Shown: positions 31,638 through 40,393 of the stretch, piece by piece | Numbering within the stretch: the stretch's first letter is position 1 | How the letters are laid out: each line of letters begins with the position of its first letter | Assembly (NCBI GenBank): GCA_031279515.1 | Contig: JAITII010000138.1 | Coordinates: forward strand, 1-43,526 | Length of the DNA: 43,526 bases | From: Deltaproteobacteria bacterium | Lineage (GTDB): Bacteria > Desulfobacterota > Desulfarculia > Adiutricales > Adiutricaceae | Reading direction: 5' to 3' | Made by a program: the position numbers and the translations under genes | The notes under the pieces: generated by a model | Databases searched by the model: none | Seen by the model: the letters and a program-made list of their open reading frames with translations, nothing else | Told to the model about the DNA's origin: nothing

Positions 31638-33239
31638 TTAAATAGGGGCCTTTATTTCAAAGGTACTGGGGCTTTCTTTTAGCCTTAGTTCACCCTGGTA
31701 GGGGGCCAGTAGGGTTCTGGCCAAATTTAAGCCCAGGCCCGTCCCTCCGCTACTCCTGTGAGTGGTGTAAAAAGGCTGGAAGATCTTTTCAGCGTCTTCA
31801 GGTAGGATCCCTGGGCCGTCGTCTGAAACAATTATCGTGGCAAAGCTGCCATTTGTCTCAGCCGAGATGGAGACTTCATGGGCACCAGATTCCCTACTAT
31901 TTTCAATAAGGTTAATGAGGACCGTCTCTAAGGCGTCCTTTTCCACTTTCATTTCCACCTCACTTGGGATCTCTATCACATTGATAATAAAGCCCTCTTC
32001 TAATTTGGAGAGCCGGGCTTGTAGAGTCCCTACGAGCTCCGCTAAATTTACCCTGGCATCTTCTGCGGGTTCTCCCATGGCGTCGGATTTGGCGAGGGCT
32101 AAAAGGCGGGTAACCAGCCTTTCTAAGCGGCTTAAATCCTCTAAAATATTAGATTCAAATTTTTGTATTGTCTCCGGGTCCATCTTGTTTCCGTGCTCAC
32201 TTATGAGCTCCATGGCCCCGCGGATGGACGACAGTGGGGTCTTAAATTCATGGGAGACCCCGGAGGCGAAGGTTTTAAGGTATTCCGAGCGTTTTTTTAA
32301 GCGCTCTGCCATAAAGCTTACCGAGCTTTTAAGCTCGCAAATCTCTTTTACCTGCCAGAAAAAAGATGAAAGCTCTGGAAGAGAGTCTCTCCTCCCTTCC
32401 GCGAGTTCCCTGGCCTCCAGGGCTAGGCGCTTTAAGGGCCTGGCTATGTGGTAGGAGCTTATTAGGCTCACTAAGAGCAAAAGCAGCACTCCGGCTAAGG
32501 CAAGATATAGTAAATTGCCTCTTTCCTCGTAGAGGGCTTTGGGAAGATCTTTGGGCGTTCTAGAAATATGCACAACGCCTATGAGCCTTGTGCCATTGAA
32601 AATAGGAAGGGCGATAAAGACCCGGTATTTGGCGGCACGACTGGGAGAGGAGAGTTCCCTTTTCCCCTGTTGCCTCGATCTTAGTAGGGCAGAGTAATTT
32701 CCTTCCAGAGCTTGGCTCACCTCAGGGTTGCGCTCCATGGAAAGGCCCCTTGCTTGGGAAGAGGAGATAACTATTCCGTAAGCGTCAGTAATGGTTATCC
32801 GAGACAGGATAGTGTTTTCAGATTCCTTCAAGATAGGCGCGATTCTTTCCGCGGCCCGTAGGGCCGCGGGGTCAGGCTCCCTCGCGGAAGGCAGATAAGA
32901 AAGGGAGCTATTTAATATTTCTGACCTTGCCAGATCCAGCACAGGGAGGATTGGAGAGAGATAGGCGTCTTCAGATAGAGGCTTTGGAGGTGAGAAATGG
33001 GGCCTCCCGTAGTCAGGACCGGATAGCTCTAAGACCTCTTGCTTAAAGATACCTCCTACTAGCACAGCCTGGCTTATTAGCTCTATTTCCGTCTGACGCA
33101 CGAGTTCATTATCATAGAGGCGGGAAAAATAGATCGCTGTTATAGGGATGGCGAGGATGACGAGGTTTACTGCCATGAGAAAGGTTCCGATGGAAGAAAA
33201 GCCTCTTTTGGCTTTTAGCTCTTTGTCATGTGCCGCCAA
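31638..33239 (-). CDS. Membrane sensor histidine kinase (HAMP, HisKA, HATPase)
   Basis: This 533-residue sensor kinase has a first TM helix at about 15-38, an extracytoplasmic sensor of about 200 residues, and a second TM at 242-264 (LLYLALAGVLLLLLVSLISS). A HAMP-like linker follows, then HisKA with the phospho-acceptor H330 in SGVSHEFKTPLSSIRG. The catalytic domain has LINLIENSRESGA (N box), IVSDDGPGILPEDAEKIFQPFY (G1/F) and GGTGLGLNLARTLL (G2). The start is TTG, with GGGGA 7 nt upstream. It begins 24 bp after the ftsY stop and so probably shares the smc-ftsY transcript. No response regulator gene is in the window, so its partner lies elsewhere. Signal unknown. Confidence 0.93.
   Translation of the reverse strand: MAAHDKELKAKRGFSSIGTFLMAVNLVILAIPITAIYFSRLYDNELVRQTEIELISQAVLVGGIFKQEVLELSGPDYGRPHFSPPKPLSEDAYLSPILPVLDLARSEILNSSLSYLPSAREPDPAALRAAERIAPILKESENTILSRITITDAYGIVISSSQARGLSMERNPEVSQALEGNYSALLRSRQQGKRELSSPSRAAKYRVFIALPIFNGTRLIGVVHISRTPKDLPKALYEERGNLLYLALAGVLLLLLVSLISSYHIARPLKRLALEARELAEGRRDSLPELSSFFWQVKEICELKSSVSFMAERLKKRSEYLKTFASGVSHEFKTPLSSIRGAMELISEHGNKMDPETIQKFESNILEDLSRLERLVTRLLALAKSDAMGEPAEDARVNLAELVGTLQARLSKLEEGFIINVIEIPSEVEMKVEKDALETVLINLIENSRESGAHEVSISAETNGSFATIIVSDDGPGILPEDAEKIFQPFYTTHRSSGGTGLGLNLARTLLAPYQGELRLKESPSTFEIKAPI
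32849..32869. repeat. Intragenic perfect inverted repeat in the histidine kinase gene (9-bp stem, 3-nt loop)
   Basis: CCGCGGCCC (32849-32857) and GGGCCGCGG (32861-32869) around GTA, encoding PAALRAA in the sensor domain; all G/C, so very stable. Confidence 0.85.
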
Positions 33240-33263
33240 ATTATTTCCCCGTTATTTTAAAGA

Positions 33264-34742
33264 TTATTTACTTTCATCCTGGTCATCAACACCTAGGATG
33301 GCGTTGGCATAGGCTACAGGGTCAAAAGGCTTTAGATCGCTAAACTTTTCTCCGATTCCTATGAATATGATGGGTATCTTAAGGTCATGTATGATGGATA
33401 CCACTACACCGCCTTTGGAGGTGCCGTCCAGCTTGGTGACTATGATGGAGTCTATCCCCACCTCCTCATTAAAGGTCTGAGCCTGGCGTGCGGCATTTTG
33501 GCCGGTATTGCCATCTAAGACTAAGATAGTCTCGTGGGGAGCCCCGGGCAAGGATTTGCCGGCTACCCTCTTTATCTTTTTTAATTCTTCCATGAGGTTG
33601 GATTTGGTGTGGAGCCTTCCAGCTGTGTCTATGATAACTACGTCCGACTTTCTGGCTTTGGCAGCGGAAAGAGCATCAAAGACCACTGCAGCAGCGTCGG
33701 ATCCTGTCTTTTGGGCGACGCAGTCCACCTTTAACCTTTCTGCCCAGATCTGCAGTTGCTCCACCGCGGCTGCTCGGAAGGTATCGCCTGCGGCTAAGAG
33801 TACCTTTTGGCCGCGGGAGGTAAAGGTCCTCGCCAGTTTGGCGATGGTGGTGGTCTTACCAACGCCGTTTACACCAACCATGAGGATTACCCTAGGGGGT
33901 TTTTCTGGAACTAGATCCTTTTGGGGTATGTCCATCATATCCACTATGGAATCCCTTAGGGCCAGCTTTAAGGCATTGGCATCTTTAAGTTCTTTTCTGG
34001 CTACCTTTGTCTTCACGTTTTTTAAGAGCTCCATGGTGGTATTAACCCCCAGGTCGCTGGTAAATAGTATTTCTTCCAGCTCTTCCAAGACAGTATCGTC
34101 TATAGATCTTGTGGAAGCAAAGATGGATTCTATCCTCCCGGCAATCATTTTCCTGGTTGAAGATAGTTTATCCTTGAGGCGGGCGAAGAATCCTTTTTTT
34201 TCAGTCTCTTCTGGAGGCTCTTCATCCATAATTGGATCTTGAGCTTCCGGCTCAGGTATGGGATCTGGTGCGGGAGCTTCTGGCTCAGGAAGAGGGGCAG
34301 GGGCTTGAGCTTCCTGCTCAGGTATGGGATCTGGTGCGGGAGCTTCTGGCTCAGGTATGGGCTCTGGGGCAGGAGCTTCCGGCTCAGGCATGGGATCTGG
34401 TGCAGCCGCTTCCGGCTCAGTGACTAGCTCAAGAGGCCCAGCGGGGCTGGGCGGCTCTTGTGGGGTTTGAGCTGAAGCAGGGCTAGTTTCCACTGCTTCT
34501 TGTTGGGATAAGAGAGCCTCCAGAGAAAAGAGTTCTGGCTCTGGCGTAAGAGTTGGGCTTGGGGTCTCTTCTTCTTTGAGCGGGGGTTCTACAGAAGGCT
34601 CTTTTTTATCCTTGCGGAAAAAGGAGAAAAAGCCGCGCTTTTGTGCGCTATCTTCTTCATTTGTTTCTTTTTGGGTTTCCTGACTTTTTTCAATTATAGG
34701 GGTTTCTTGGGTGGGCTTTTTTTTACGGAAAAAATCGAACAT
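33264..34742 (-). CDS. ftsY: Signal recognition particle receptor FtsY with repetitive acidic A domain
   Basis: This 492-residue SRP-receptor GTPase docks ribosome-SRP complexes at the membrane. The N-terminal A domain (1-175) is charged and contains MFDFFRKKKP and RGFFSFFRKDKK membrane-associating basic patches. About five 12-residue PEPEAPAPDPI-type repeats follow (109-170). The N domain is at about 180-280. The G domain has G1 GVNGVGKTTT (290-299), DTFRAAAVEQL, DTAGR (372-376) and TKLDG (436-440), then GIGEKFSDLKPFDP. Its ATG overlaps the smc stop as ATGA, with GGAGGTG placed inside smc about 11 nt upstream, so translation is coupled. The repeats make it longer than typical FtsY. Confidence 0.96.
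   Translation of the reverse strand: MFDFFRKKKPTQETPIIEKSQETQKETNEEDSAQKRGFFSFFRKDKKEPSVEPPLKEEETPSPTLTPEPELFSLEALLSQQEAVETSPASAQTPQEPPSPAGPLELVTEPEAAAPDPMPEPEAPAPEPIPEPEAPAPDPIPEQEAQAPAPLPEPEAPAPDPIPEPEAQDPIMDEEPPEETEKKGFFARLKDKLSSTRKMIAGRIESIFASTRSIDDTVLEELEEILFTSDLGVNTTMELLKNVKTKVARKELKDANALKLALRDSIVDMMDIPQKDLVPEKPPRVILMVGVNGVGKTTTIAKLARTFTSRGQKVLLAAGDTFRAAAVEQLQIWAERLKVDCVAQKTGSDAAAVVFDALSAAKARKSDVVIIDTAGRLHTKSNLMEELKKIKRVAGKSLPGAPHETILVLDGNTGQNAARQAQTFNEEVGIDSIIVTKLDGTSKGGVVVSIIHDLKIPIIFIGIGEKFSDLKPFDPVAYANAILGVDDQDESK
34233..34418. repeat. 36-bp tandem repeats in ftsY
   Basis: About five imperfect 36-bp units encode 12-residue PEPEAPAPDPI(P)-type repeats, with unit variants such as PEQEAQAPAPL. 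Frame is kept throughout. Variation between units is in third positions as well as in codons. Confidence 0.9.
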
Positions 34743-37700
34743 CAGTTAGTTAGCACCTCCGCCTGGGTTAGATTCACGCTCACAAGCCGGGAGACACCAG
34801 GGGTTTCCATTGTGACCCCATAGAGGGTATCACTTATTTGCATGGTCCTTTTGTTATGGGTGACCATTATTATTTGCGAAGACTCGGAAAGTCTTCGCAA
34901 AAGCCTATTGAAGCGATCGATGTTCGCCTCATCTAAAGGGGCATCGGCTTCGTCCAAAAGGCAAAAGGGGCTTGGTTTAATTAGATAGAGGGCAAAGATT
35001 AAAGCTAGGGCAGTAAGTGCCTTTTCCCCACCAGACAGTAGGCTCATGACCATTATTTTTTTGCCCCTGGGGTGGACGTGTATCTCCACTCCAGCTTCCA
35101 GTGGGTCGACTCCAGGTGACATCTTGAGCCATCCTTCACCCCCTTCGAAAAGTACAGGAAAGATCTCCTGAAACTTGGCATCTGCTTCAGCGAAGGTCTT
35201 GGTGAAACGTTCCCGGCAGATCTGGTTTATCCTGTTGATGCCAGCTCTTAGATCTTTTATCGCTTTATCTAGATCATTGTACTGGACTTCATAGAAGTCA
35301 TAGCGTTTCTTTAGCTCCCGCTCCTCTTCTATGGCTTTCAGGTTCACTTCCCCCATGCTGTTTAAGCGTTGGCGCAATTTGCTTGCCCTTTCCTCAGAGT
35401 TTTCGGGAAGCTCTATAGCTGATAGTTCCAGGGGATCTAAGACTGCCAAAGGCGGAGGGATATCTTCTTTAGGGGACGCTTCTAATGTTTCAGGCCCCTC
35501 TTCTGTTAGGGGGGCTTGGTTAGAAGCTTCAGAAGGATTTAGAGGTCCGTTGGATGCCTCAATGGGTCCGGCTGGGCCTACTAGTTCTTCTTTTTTCGCT
35601 ATTAGTTTTTCAAGTTCCTCTAGCTCTTCCTCTTCTTGTTCCTCTTGCTCTTCTTGTTTTTCTTGTTCTTCAAGTTCTTCTAACTCTTCTTGGAGACTAG
35701 TTTTTTCGTCAATTTCAGAAGCTTTTTCTTCTTTTGCATAGGGGTCATTAAAGACGGCCCACCAGTTGCGTTTTAAGGATTCAGAGAGTTGGTTTAAGCC
35801 GAAGTTTACCTCCAGGAGGTCTTTTTCCAGACCGTTTAAGGTGTCTTGGGCGCTTTCCCTGTTTTTGCGGGCTTGGCGCAACAAGTCTTCCATCTGAACC
35901 ATTTTATCTTTGATAGCCAGTCTGTTTTCCCTAGCCTTGGCAAGTTTTTGTTCTGCAATCTCCAGGGCCTTGGGGTAGTCGTCAACTATTTCAGAAAGGT
36001 CCTTTAATCTTATCTCCAGGTCTAAAAGCTCATTACTTAGCTCGGCTATTTCTGTGGTTAGGGCCTCGCGTCTTCCAGAGAGGCTATCTAAAAACTTGTT
36101 GGTAGCAATAAGTTCTCTTTTAGCTCCCTGTAGTTTTTCTTGGGCTAGATTAGACTCCCGGGAGGCAATGGCCTCTCTTTCCTTTAATTCCCCAAGGCTT
36201 TGTCCCAAGGCTTTTAGGGCCTCTTCTAAGCTTACTAGCTCTTCGCAAATAGCTGCGTATTTTTCTTCAGAAGCTAGCTTTTGCTCAAAGGCTATTTTTT
36301 CCTTTTCCCCAGCTGCCTTAAGATCGCCTTCTACCCTTTTTATTTCAGAGTCTAAGTTTTCAGCCCTGATAGCCAGTCCCCTTTCATCTCCCTTAGCTTC
36401 ATTAAGCTTAGAGTCCGCCCTGTTTAGATCCCCTTGGAGACCGGCCTTTTCACCCTGTTTCATGGTCAAGGCTTCTTTGGTCATTTCGTGGGCCTCTCTT
36501 AAGCTTATTAGCTCCTCTTTAATAGCTAATAGAGATTTTTGGGCCTCTTCGTATTCCAGGCGCACCTGGCTCAACTCTTTTAAGCGCATAAGTACGCCCT
36601 TGTCGTTTTGGGCTTTACTTGTGCCTTGTCCAGTAATGATTTGGGGACTTATAAAGTCCCCTTTTAAAGTAAGGTAAAAGGAGTTGGGATTAAGTGTTGC
36701 TATATCCGGCTCTTCTGCCTGGGCAAGGTTTATAGGGCCCAAGAGGGTCCTGGATAAATCTCCCTTAGGGATGGCGGAAAGGATTACAAGGCCGTATTTA
36801 CCTAAAGACTTTTCTTTGGCTAGGGACATGGTCTTTAAAGCGGTATCCCTGTCTTTTACTACGAGCCAAGAGAGCCTTTCACCTAAGTAGCACTCGAAAG
36901 CTCGTTCAAAACCATTGGGGATCTCTATATTGTCAGATACTGGTCCCATGAGGCCGCTTTCAATTAACTCTTCATGGCCCATGAGCTCAGAGACTGCCGG
37001 AGGGTGCCAGGAAAAGGAGGCCTCCAGGTCTTCCAAGGCGGAAAGGGTCCCTTCAAGGGAGGCCGCTTTGGTGTCAAGGGGAGAAAGCCTAGAATTTGCA
37101 TCATTTAGAGCCTTTCTGGCGTCGGCCTCATCTTCTTTTAAAAATTCCAAGGTTTCTTCCAAGCCCATAAGATCGCTCTCTAAGTTAGCTTTAAAGCGAG
37201 AGCGCGCCTGAATCTTTTCCTTGGCTTCTTGCAAGGTGTAGGAAATTTCGTTCTTTTCTAGTTCCAGCTCCCTTTTTCTGCCTATTAGGTGCTCAGCTAA
37301 GGATTTTGCCCCGGCTACGGTCTCAGAGTAGCGGTTAAGCTCATCTCTGGCAGAAAATTCGCGATTTTTGGCCTCCGTCACCTCATTTTGGGCTGCCTCA
37401 AAGCGGGACTTTAGGGAAAGATAATCCTCTCTGACAACTATTGCCTCTTCTTGGGCCTCAAGGTTATCTTGGGCCAGGGTTTCCAAAAGGCCCTCTAGGC
37501 GCTCTTTATCCAAAAGGTACTTTTCCTTTTCAGAGGAGAGCCCTAAGAGCTCTTCTTGGCATTTGGCCTGCCTTTCCTTTTTGGAGTTTATTGTCTCTTC
37601 CAGATGATTCTTTTCCGCCCTCTTATTATTTAAGATGGCATCCAGGTTGTGAAAGGAGGTGAGCTCGTCTTCCAACATTTGGGCGGCTTGGTTATCTGAG

Positions 37701-38512
37701 AGCTTAAAGTTTTCGCTTTCCAACTCCAGCTTACTGGCTTCGGCTATGAGGGCTAAGGCAGTAGCCATTTGCACAGTTATAAGCTCAGTTAGTTCTGACT
37801 TTCTTAAGGTTAAACTAAGAAACCTTTTGGCCATCAAGGTCTGTTCCAGTCCCATTAATTCCAGCTTAATGGCCTCGTATTTCCGAGCCTGGCTGGCCTG
37901 CCTTGCCACAAGAGCCAATTGTTTCTTGGTCTCCGCCATAACGGCCCCAAAGGCCGCTAGGTTCTGGGAGGCTTGCTCTATCTTGCGTTCAGAGTCCTTT
38001 TTTTGTTCCTTGTACCTAGTGATGCCAGCTGCTTCATCCAAGAGGATCCTGCGTTCCTCAGCCCTGGCATCCACAAGCCTTCCCACTTTTTCCTGCTCTA
38101 TGATGGCATAGGCCCTGGTGCCCATGCCCGCCTCAATGAAGAAACGCAGGATATCTTTGAGCCTAGTTTGGTGCCTTCCTATGAGGTATTCGCTGTCCCC
38201 GCCCCGATAGAGGCGCCTGGTAATGGAGGTCTCAGCCGGTCCCTTTTCCGTTTCCCGGGCCAGGGTCAGGGTTACCTCAGCTAAGGCTGCCGGCCCCTTT
38301 CCCTTGGAACCATTAAAGAGGAGATCCTCCATGTTGCGGGCCCTTAAAAGCTTGGGACTCTGCTCCCCCATCACCCAGCGGATGGCATCTATAATATTAC
38401 TTTTCCCGCACCCATTGGGCCCCACTACGGCGCTTATCCCCGGGCTAAAGGGGACAGTAGTCCTGTCGGTAAAAGACTTAAATCCTACAATCTCTATGCG
38501 CTTTAGAAACAT
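34742..38512 (-). CDS. smc: Chromosome segregation ATPase SMC with acidic insertion
   Basis: This 1256-residue SMC protein forms the ring-shaped dimer that loops and separates chromosomes with ScpAB. It starts MFLKRIEIVGFKSFTDRTTV and has Walker A GPNGCGKS (31-38), a coiled coil, a hinge in the middle, and a second coiled coil. The C-terminal head has LLSGGEKALTALALIFAL (about 1158-1175) and Walker B FCLLDEADAPLDEANIDRF (about 1183). Just before the conserved LRQRLNSMGEVNLKAIEE lies a low-complexity stretch of about 120 residues (922-1044), Glu/Gln-rich then Pro/Ser-rich. This makes the protein longer than the usual 1150-1190. It is coupled to ftsY by ATGA. scpA and scpB are not in the window. 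Confidence 0.96.
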   Translation of the reverse strand: MFLKRIEIVGFKSFTDRTTVPFSPGISAVVGPNGCGKSNIIDAIRWVMGEQSPKLLRARNMEDLLFNGSKGKGPAALAEVTLTLARETEKGPAETSITRRLYRGGDSEYLIGRHQTRLKDILRFFIEAGMGTRAYAIIEQEKVGRLVDARAEERRILLDEAAGITRYKEQKKDSERKIEQASQNLAAFGAVMAETKKQLALVARQASQARKYEAIKLELMGLEQTLMAKRFLSLTLRKSELTELITVQMATALALIAEASKLELESENFKLSDNQAAQMLEDELTSFHNLDAILNNKRAEKNHLEETINSKKERQAKCQEELLGLSSEKEKYLLDKERLEGLLETLAQDNLEAQEEAIVVREDYLSLKSRFEAAQNEVTEAKNREFSARDELNRYSETVAGAKSLAEHLIGRKRELELEKNEISYTLQEAKEKIQARSRFKANLESDLMGLEETLEFLKEDEADARKALNDANSRLSPLDTKAASLEGTLSALEDLEASFSWHPPAVSELMGHEELIESGLMGPVSDNIEIPNGFERAFECYLGERLSWLVVKDRDTALKTMSLAKEKSLGKYGLVILSAIPKGDLSRTLLGPINLAQAEEPDIATLNPNSFYLTLKGDFISPQIITGQGTSKAQNDKGVLMRLKELSQVRLEYEEAQKSLLAIKEELISLREAHEMTKEALTMKQGEKAGLQGDLNRADSKLNEAKGDERGLAIRAENLDSEIKRVEGDLKAAGEKEKIAFEQKLASEEKYAAICEELVSLEEALKALGQSLGELKEREAIASRESNLAQEKLQGAKRELIATNKFLDSLSGRREALTTEIAELSNELLDLEIRLKDLSEIVDDYPKALEIAEQKLAKARENRLAIKDKMVQMEDLLRQARKNRESAQDTLNGLEKDLLEVNFGLNQLSESLKRNWWAVFNDPYAKEEKASEIDEKTSLQEELEELEEQEKQEEQEEQEEEELEELEKLIAKKEELVGPAGPIEASNGPLNPSEASNQAPLTEEGPETLEASPKEDIPPPLAVLDPLELSAIELPENSEERASKLRQRLNSMGEVNLKAIEEERELKKRYDFYEVQYNDLDKAIKDLRAGINRINQICRERFTKTFAEADAKFQEIFPVLFEGGEGWLKMSPGVDPLEAGVEIHVHPRGKKIMVMSLLSGGEKALTALALIFALYLIKPSPFCLLDEADAPLDEANIDRFNRLLRRLSESSQIIMVTHNKRTMQISDTLYGVTMETPGVSRLVSVNLTQAEVLTN
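34873..34901. repeat. Intragenic perfect inverted repeat in smc (12-bp stem, 5-nt loop)
   Basis: TTTGCGAAGACT (34873-34884) pairs with AGTCTTCGCAAA (34890-34901) around CGGAA. It encodes RRLSESSQ in the conserved head between Walker B and the THNKRTM motif. This region aligns without insertion in other SMCs, so the palindrome must have arisen by codon substitution. Confidence 0.9.
35381..35749. other. Low-complexity insertion segment inside smc
   Basis: This segment encodes residues 922-1044. It opens with a run of Glu, Gln and Leu codons (GAA/GAG/CAA-rich, seen as CTTCTTGTTCCTC repeats on the plus strand). It continues with a Pro/Ala/Ser/Glu stretch before the conserved C-terminal head begins. 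The microsatellite-like DNA suggests expansion by slippage. Confidence 0.75.
36643..36661. repeat. Intragenic inverted repeat in smc (8-bp stem, 3-nt loop)
   Basis: GGGGACTT (36643-36650) and AAGTCCCC (36654-36661) with loop ATA, encoding GDFISPQ in the hinge region. Confidence 0.7.
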
Positions 38513-38639
38513 TAATAACCTGGTGGGATTTTTGGCTAAAGGAAAAGGGCAAGGGCATTATGACATATTGGGCAAAATTAAAAAAGTGCCCCTAAAGATT
38601 GTAGAGTACAGGGCAGTTTCTCTTTCTAAGCTTTTTTGA

Positions 38640-38830
38640 TAGCTCTAGGAGAAAAGAAAGGGAAATAGTTATTTAAATTAATAATAAAGATTTATTATTT
38701 CTAGTTCTATTTATTTAACTTAGTTATTTTATTTATTATAATTAACATATATTTTTAGTATATTTATTTGTTTGACATGTAAATTATTTATTATACTTAT
38801 CTATTTGAGCTAATTAATACTTTTCCCCAA
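38640..38830. other. AT-rich block upstream of smc
   Basis: Nearly pure A/T DNA (AATAATAAAGATTTATTATT-like) between the smc start and the tRNA-Pro terminator. No gene was seen. It probably contains the smc promoter. Confidence 0.5.
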
Positions 38831-38893
38831 GGCTAAAGCTGCCCTTGAGGCGGCAATTAAAACATCCCATCTAGGGCGTTTCAAGGGCACATT

Positions 38894-38925
38894 GTGAAAG
38901 ACCCCCGGGGACGGGGGTCTTTCAC
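38894..38925 (-). terminator. Hairpin after tRNA-Pro (13-bp perfect stem)
   Basis: GTGAAAGACCCCC (38894-38906) and GGGGGTCTTTCAC (38913-38925) pair fully with a 6-nt loop, 20 bp beyond the tRNA-Pro 3' end on the minus strand. There is no U-tract, but position and stability suggest termination or 3'-end processing. Confidence 0.7.
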
Positions 38926-38944
38926 TAGGTCTTTATTCTATGTA

Positions 38945-39021
38945 TGGTCGGGACGACTGGATTTGAACCAGCGACCCCCTGAACCCCATTCAGGTGCGCT
39001 ACCAGGCTGCGCCACGTCCCG
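38945..39021 (-). tRNA. tRNA-Pro (GGG anticodon), CCA encoded
   Basis: The minus strand folds into a cloverleaf with acceptor CGGGACG/CGTCCCG and anticodon arm CCTGA-ATGGGGT-TCAGG carrying GGG. The T-loop is GGTTCAAATCC, discriminator A73 is followed by an encoded CCA, and the D-loop contains GCCTGGTAGCGCA. Confidence 0.97.
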
Positions 39022-39154
39022 AGAAAAAATGTACTTACAAGCACCTTAACAAGGTGGCTTGGGGCTTTTAAGGCGGAGGAAATAGTACCTTAAAAGGCTT
39101 GGAAAGGCAAATAAAAATAAGGGCCCCATAAAAGCTTTTCTGGGCTTTTGGCCG

Positions 39155-40069
39155 CTATCTTCTGGACTTACGCTTTTCTCTATCTTTTTTGGAGGATTCT
39201 AGCTTGCGCCTGAAGTTGGCAAAAGAATCTAAGAGGCTCAAGATCAAAGGTCCATTTTTGTCTTCCACGGCTTTTTTAAGCTCCGAGATGACCTCCATGA
39301 GGCTTCCTAGATCCCTTGCTAGGTTTTCCGCATTATCCAGGATAACAGCTACCCATTTTTCCGGAGGGGAGGCGCTTACCCTGGTGGTATCTTTAAAGCC
39401 AGTCCCGGCAAAGGAGAGTACCTCTGGGCCGCCACGGCCCATCACAGTACCTGTGAGGGCCGAGGCGGTGAGATAGGGAAGATGGCTCACCAAGGAGTAG
39501 AGCTCATCGTGCTCTTCTGGGCTTAGGATCTCTATGTGGCAGCCCAAGAGCTCATGGAGGGCCTTTAGCCTGCCTAAAAGCTCCTTTTGTCTCGCTCCAA
39601 AAAGGGGATCCGGGGTTAGGATAAAAAGGCAGCCTGGTATGAGATCTGGTGTAGAGTTCCCGTAGCCGGCCACTTCCTTGCCAGCTATGGGGTGCCCTCC
39701 GCAGAAATTGAGCCCGGCCTTTAAAGCGGCCTTATTGGTGGCGCACTTGGTACTCCCGGAGTCGGTTACGGCATAGCTTACCTTTCTATGGCCCATTTTT
39801 TCTATCATCTCTATATTTCTGTGCACCGGCATGCACAGATACGCCAGATCCAGGTCCAGGCCAATAAAATCATCTGGGTCTTGGACCACATTTTTGTAAC
39901 GACGCACCAGCTTAAGCTCCTCAATAGTTGCGGGATCACCGTCATAGACGTTTATCTCCAGCCCGTCGAAGGGGGACAGGGCCTTGGCTAGAGAGCCTCC
40001 TATGAGGCCCAGTCCGGCAATTCCCAAGCGGCGGAAAGGGAGCCGCGGTGGCAGTTTAAATATTGGCAT
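39155..40069 (-). CDS. tyrA: Prephenate dehydrogenase (TyrA family)
   Basis: This 304-residue NAD(P)-dependent enzyme oxidatively decarboxylates prephenate (or arogenate) in tyrosine synthesis. It has the Rossmann loop LGIAGLGLIGGSLAKAL (GxGxxG at 19-24), an acidic strand end NVYDGDP, LAYLCMPVHRNIEMI, the SGSTK motif, FCGGHPIAGKEVAGYGNSTP (catalytic His region), and a helical dimerisation half with LVSHLPYLTASAL and FKDTTRVSASPPEKW. There is no chorismate-mutase or ACT domain. No other aromatic pathway gene is near, and tRNA-Pro follows it. The Arg/Lys-rich last ten residues are unusual but harmless. NAD versus NADP and prephenate versus arogenate preference are undetermined. Confidence 0.92.
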   Translation of the reverse strand: MPIFKLPPRLPFRRLGIAGLGLIGGSLAKALSPFDGLEINVYDGDPATIEELKLVRRYKNVVQDPDDFIGLDLDLAYLCMPVHRNIEMIEKMGHRKVSYAVTDSGSTKCATNKAALKAGLNFCGGHPIAGKEVAGYGNSTPDLIPGCLFILTPDPLFGARQKELLGRLKALHELLGCHIEILSPEEHDELYSLVSHLPYLTASALTGTVMGRGGPEVLSFAGTGFKDTTRVSASPPEKWVAVILDNAENLARDLGSLMEVISELKKAVEDKNGPLILSLLDSFANFRRKLESSKKDREKRKSRR

Positions 40070-40393
40070 AGGGAGAGCTTAGTAAGAGAGAGAATTGGGT
40101 TGGCAGAGCTTTTAAAGGCCCGGCCATTATAGCACTAAAAGCTACAAAGGCCCTAGCTTGGGACCAATTTCTATATTTGGATTTTTCCCATTAGTTTTAC
40201 TTCTGTAGCCCACTTAAAAGCGCCTAGGCGAATATTCTTGACCAAAGCCCCATAATGTAGTTAACTTATAAAAAAAGGCGTAATATAAAACAATAATAAA
40301 ACTACCTAAAAATAGGGGCACACTTAATAAAAATCGTGTGAATTTCACTAAAATTCTGTGGCGCAATTTAAGATATAAAGAGGTTATAAACTT

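Noticed and set aside
33508-34242. 244-codon plus-strand ORF inside ftsY
   Set aside because: Antisense to the conserved FtsY NG domain; composition is dominated by Ser/Thr/Leu.
35331-35741. Plus-strand ORF rich in serine (poly-Ser)
   Set aside because: Antisense shadow of the Glu/Gln-rich insertion of smc; GAA/GAG repeats read as TTC/CTC/TCT on the other strand.
36054-38639. Several plus-strand ORFs of 70-207 codons opposite smc
   Set aside because: All lie antisense to the coiled-coil and head of SMC and show the Ser/Leu-rich composition produced by reversed Glu/Lys-rich codons.
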